Shown here: piece by piece, positions 24,501 through 26,244 of the stretch
Numbering within the stretch: the stretch's first letter is position 1
Layout: every line of letters starts with the position of its first letter
Source: an uncultured Lachnospiraceae bacterium
GTDB taxonomy: Bacteria; Bacillota; Clostridia; Lachnospirales; Lachnospiraceae
Assembly: GCA_910588895.1 (NCBI GenBank)
Contig: CAJUSS010000037.1
Span: forward strand, 1-26,244
Reading direction: 5' to 3'
Length of the DNA: 26,244 bases
The notes under the pieces: model-generated
The model's input: the letters and a program-made list of their open reading frames with translations, nothing else
What the model was told of the DNA's origin: nothing
Databases searched by the model: none
Translations under genes and position numbers: made by a program

Positions 24501-26244
24501 TATGCGCGCCGGCAAACGTAACGGTCTCACCGGATCTGATCGAAAACAGATAGTCGCTCTGGTTGGTCTTATAACGTGTATAGGTAATACTGGGATCATT
24601 AAAATACTGGTTATCTTCTGCGCTGATGGTCACCTGGCTGCAGACATAGATCAGACCGGAACTTCCCTCCTGGGTCGCTGCTTTATAAGCATCCTCTAAA
24701 GTCACGCAAAGTCCGTTCTCTTTAGTCAGCTTTTCTCCATGCTGTTTGCCGTTTTCATCGGTGATCCAAACATATAATTCTGTTTTTTCCGCCGGATCCA
24801 GATATACGTCCCCGTTACCGATGCACTCATCCTGCTGTATCTTTGATTCCTGATAGTTATGATATCCTTTGGATGTGCTGCCGGTCTCCACCAGGGAATC
24901 GCCGCCGTCCACCAGCAGATATCCTGTACCTCCGATCACTACCTCGTGGTCTACAAATCCGTTCTTGTTCACATTGCTGTCCTTCGTGAAGAACAGGAAT
25001 TCATCTGACACATGGGCCGAAGTACCGGCCACCGTATTATCATCTGCTGCTGTGTTGTCGTATACCTTGGTCTCTTCGGTGATCACCACAGAAGGCTTCT
25101 TTGCCGCGGTCAGGTTTCCGGTTCCTGTATCAATGGCAACACCGCCGCCAAAGGCTGCTTTATTCTCCGCAATGGTGACATCGCCAAAGCTTATGGTCTC
25201 TCCTTTTGTCTTGAGCGCATAGACACCGCCGCCTTTTCCTGTGGAGAGCGTATTTCCTGAGATGACCGTACCTCCTGTGATCTCCAGATCTCCGGATTCG
25301 TCACTGATCCCGGCACCCACTGTACTTGCCAGTGCTTTGGTCAGCTTATTACCTGTGATGGTACAGCCGTTGATCGTCATCTTTTGGTTGTTATAATTAC
25401 TGTTGCAGATAGCACCGCCTCTATTCCCTGCCGTATTATCTGTAAAGCTGGTGTTATTAAAGGTCATGGCAGTTGAAAAATAGGCATAAACAGCGCCGCC
25501 CCAGGAGGTTGCTGTATTTCCGGAAAAGGTTGCTTGATCCGTGATCACTTCACAGTTTGTGACATAAAGACCTCCGCCATAGGAGCTGGCTGTATTTTTG
25601 GTGATGACACCATTCTCGATCTTTACTTGTGCCTTTGCCGCGGCAAGTCCGCCCACATAGACACCGCCGCCGTAAGATCCGGATGTGTTTCCACTGATCT
25701 CACCACCATTCATGGTAAAGTTGGCTTTTTCTACAGAAACGCCGCCTCCATATCGGGATCCGCTCTTTTTATTGACGTTTTGGGTGATCGTACCGCCGTT
25801 CATGGTAAATCCGTCACCGCCGATGACCGCGATACCTCCGCCATAGGCTGCAGACGATCCGCCGATTGCTCCTTTTTGGACCGTTCCGGCATTCATGGTC
25901 AGGCTTCCGCCGTCTACCAGGATAACGCCGCCCCGGGTTTTGTTCGTTTCATACAAGGGATAGCTTGTGCTTCCATTTCCCTCGATGGTGGGGCCTTCCC
26001 CGCCTTCTTCACCGATAGTCAGATGGGTATTGGTCGCTGTGATCGTCCGGTATTTGAGGTTACCATTCGACAAACGCATCGTCTCAAAACCCATGTTCTT
26101 CCATGTGGTGTTATTGGTGACCGAGATACCACTGATCGTTCCTTCTCCGACCAAAGCTAATGTGCTGTCAGAAACCGTTATGATCGAGGCAGTCCCTGCG
26201 GTCGAGCCATTTCCATAACTCAGCCATGTCTTTCCGTTGATATC
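21541..26244 (-). CDS. Large cell-wall-anchored surface protein (Pmp-like beta-helix repeats plus Cna-B domains), N-terminus cut by window edge
   Basis: The frame is open from the window edge to 21541, 1567 residues, with no visible start; the signal peptide must lie outside. The first part (about 26244-23530) is a right-handed beta-helix built of many short repeats with GNTA and GGGIY/GGGVY motifs, as in Chlamydia-type polymorphic repeats. About 23510-21860 holds Cna-B domains, three of them opening with near-identical segments (IWDDDNDRDGVRP, IWIDGDDRDHVRP, RWDDAENRDNLRP), plus a more divergent first one. These usually carry internal isopeptide bonds. A proline-rich wall-spanning linker and the sorting signal MPRTG (21634-21651), membrane helix and KKHKEE tail follow. 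It is probably an adhesin. No sortase lies in the window. Confidence 0.93.
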   Translation of the reverse strand, partial: DINGKTWLSYGNGSTAGTASIITVSDSTLALVGEGTISGISVTNNTTWKNMGFETMRLSNGNLKYRTITATNTHLTIGEEGGEGPTIEGNGSTSYPLYETNKTRGGVILVDGGSLTMNAGTVQKGAIGGSSAAYGGGIAVIGGDGFTMNGGTITQNVNKKSGSRYGGGVSVEKANFTMNGGEISGNTSGSYGGGVYVGGLAAAKAQVKIENGVITKNTASSYGGGLYVTNCEVITDQATFSGNTATSWGGAVYAYFSTAMTFNNTSFTDNTAGNRGGAICNSNYNNQKMTINGCTITGNKLTKALASTVGAGISDESGDLEITGGTVISGNTLSTGKGGGVYALKTKGETISFGDVTIAENKAAFGGGVAIDTGTGNLTAAKKPSVVITEETKVYDNTAADDNTVAGTSAHVSDEFLFFTKDSNVNKNGFVDHEVVIGGTGYLLVDGGDSLVETGSTSKGYHNYQESKIQQDECIGNGDVYLDPAEKTELYVWITDENGKQHGEKLTKENGLCVTLEDAYKAATQEGSSGLIYVCSQVTISAEDNQYFNDPSITYTRYKTNQSDYLFSIRSGETVTFAGAHIDGAKVDSGKAMVEVGPRCTLIIEDSTLLENGKNTNAKGGGGAIYVHGLNYTIEPAILKMNGGTIRNNSAYKGGGIYAYGGNNAYNHGTEVILTGGEITGNTASNDGGGISIVNSATLRMETGDAIIAENVSGAQGGGICIGSDWGSYDASEGYIYSGTIIGNRCVASLNNYAGGGGIHIWAGSTMRMKNVYITKNYATGDVSGQAALYSCPTGKLAIFELDGALITGNKSKMSYASFPDVYFLGRGRYADVSHIALGGGDNNWLIGTPKSTERAPRSYYQKTTETFRISSDVTDKTIALGENEATVLLTENESHQPGSAIANNGTLIIGTETKALEVVKEWKDEAGKDTTDHPHQVIVNLAYRDSDGKLVILDEKTREDARQILSEENEWRYCWDKLGENTEWTVVEANVTGFAPEISEAVKVENPLLNEFYRVTLTNKKDKDNFPGSLTVSKKVYEEKDDPADEEEASSSNGFTFAVELTDPGEGIITYYITDAEGKKGDLQVIEDVSHFEVTIKDGETFTVGGLPIGTGYAIAEAEESQKNYAVYINGELKEDGKVSGVIAKTDDADETDGEDGIKVAFAYTNVETTEISGSKIWDDDNDRDGVRPQSITVTLTASNGLTYTKVVTPDGNGGWSWNFTGLPKWSADKELLTYTISEEVIADYSPIYTADAPDGVGRYDITNVHTPGRTSRTVEKIWIDGDDRDHVRPSAITVQLYKTVNGVKEEHGDAVTLNADNSWSYTWEDLFANEAGSPIVYSVEEVDVPEKYQVQIEETGSKFIMTNTYQPSVVSKTVEKRWDDAENRDNLRPESIRVRLLADGQEAVVDTPVVTLDASNGWKYTWTGLPVNREGSPISYTVEEIDVPDGYSAGITYEGDQMLITNTHTPEQPTTPNEPNRPSTPTGPRGNRDRDPGVPTTTIDPGPVPLAAPPQEDSAPLVPIDDESVPLFGMPRTGDRSVSTGALIGMMVVSLMAACGIYIKKHKEE

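Overview
The window looks like a chromosomal stretch from a GC-rich gut-type Clostridia, most likely Lachnospiraceae. This is inferred from AGGAGG-type ribosome sites, Firmicute families (DUF951, YesM-like kinase, Uma2, a Cna-B surface protein with a sortase signal) and a sugar ABC operon without its own ATPase. No transposase, rRNA, CRISPR array or ordinary tRNA gene was seen. GATC is strikingly frequent.

Layout. (1) 1-1872, minus: Sir2 deacylase, DUF951 protein and a LacI-type regulator cut by the window edge. (2) 1885-8690, minus: one apparent operon from a strong promoter at 8662-8690 to a terminator at 1885-1917: ROK regulator, sugar isomerase/epimerase, Gfo/Idh/MocA oxidoreductase, two CUT1 permeases and a lipoprotein binding protein. 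It reads as a carbohydrate uptake and oxidation/isomerisation system whose substrate cannot be told. (3) 8952-13288, minus: a decayed two-component/TRAP transporter locus. Histidine kinase, response regulator, two DctP proteins, DctQ and DctM are all recognisable, but nearly every one carries deletions, frameshifts, a stop codon or a fusion. (4) 13396-15018: a PucR-family regulator diverging from a 58-residue orphan ORF, with inverted repeats between them. (5) 15163-17952: a Uma2-family protein (plus) converging on an IlvD/Edd dehydratase (minus). (6) 18022-19300, plus: TcdA and a small membrane zinc-ribbon protein. (7) 19352-21246, minus: a Ro60-type TROVE protein (Rsr) directly downstream of a Y RNA gene of the YrlA type. 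(8) 21422-26244, minus: a large cell-wall-anchored surface protein, N-terminally cut by the window edge.

The most notable system is the Y RNA plus Rsr pair. The RNA, with its own consensus-like promoter, carries a T arm, an acceptor-like stem closed by six U, and a D arm in that order, which is a circularly permuted tRNA mimic. Its ends pair in a long stem of the kind Ro proteins bind. The second notable feature is the concentration of about eight lesions in 4.2 kb of the TRAP locus, flanked by genes that look intact.
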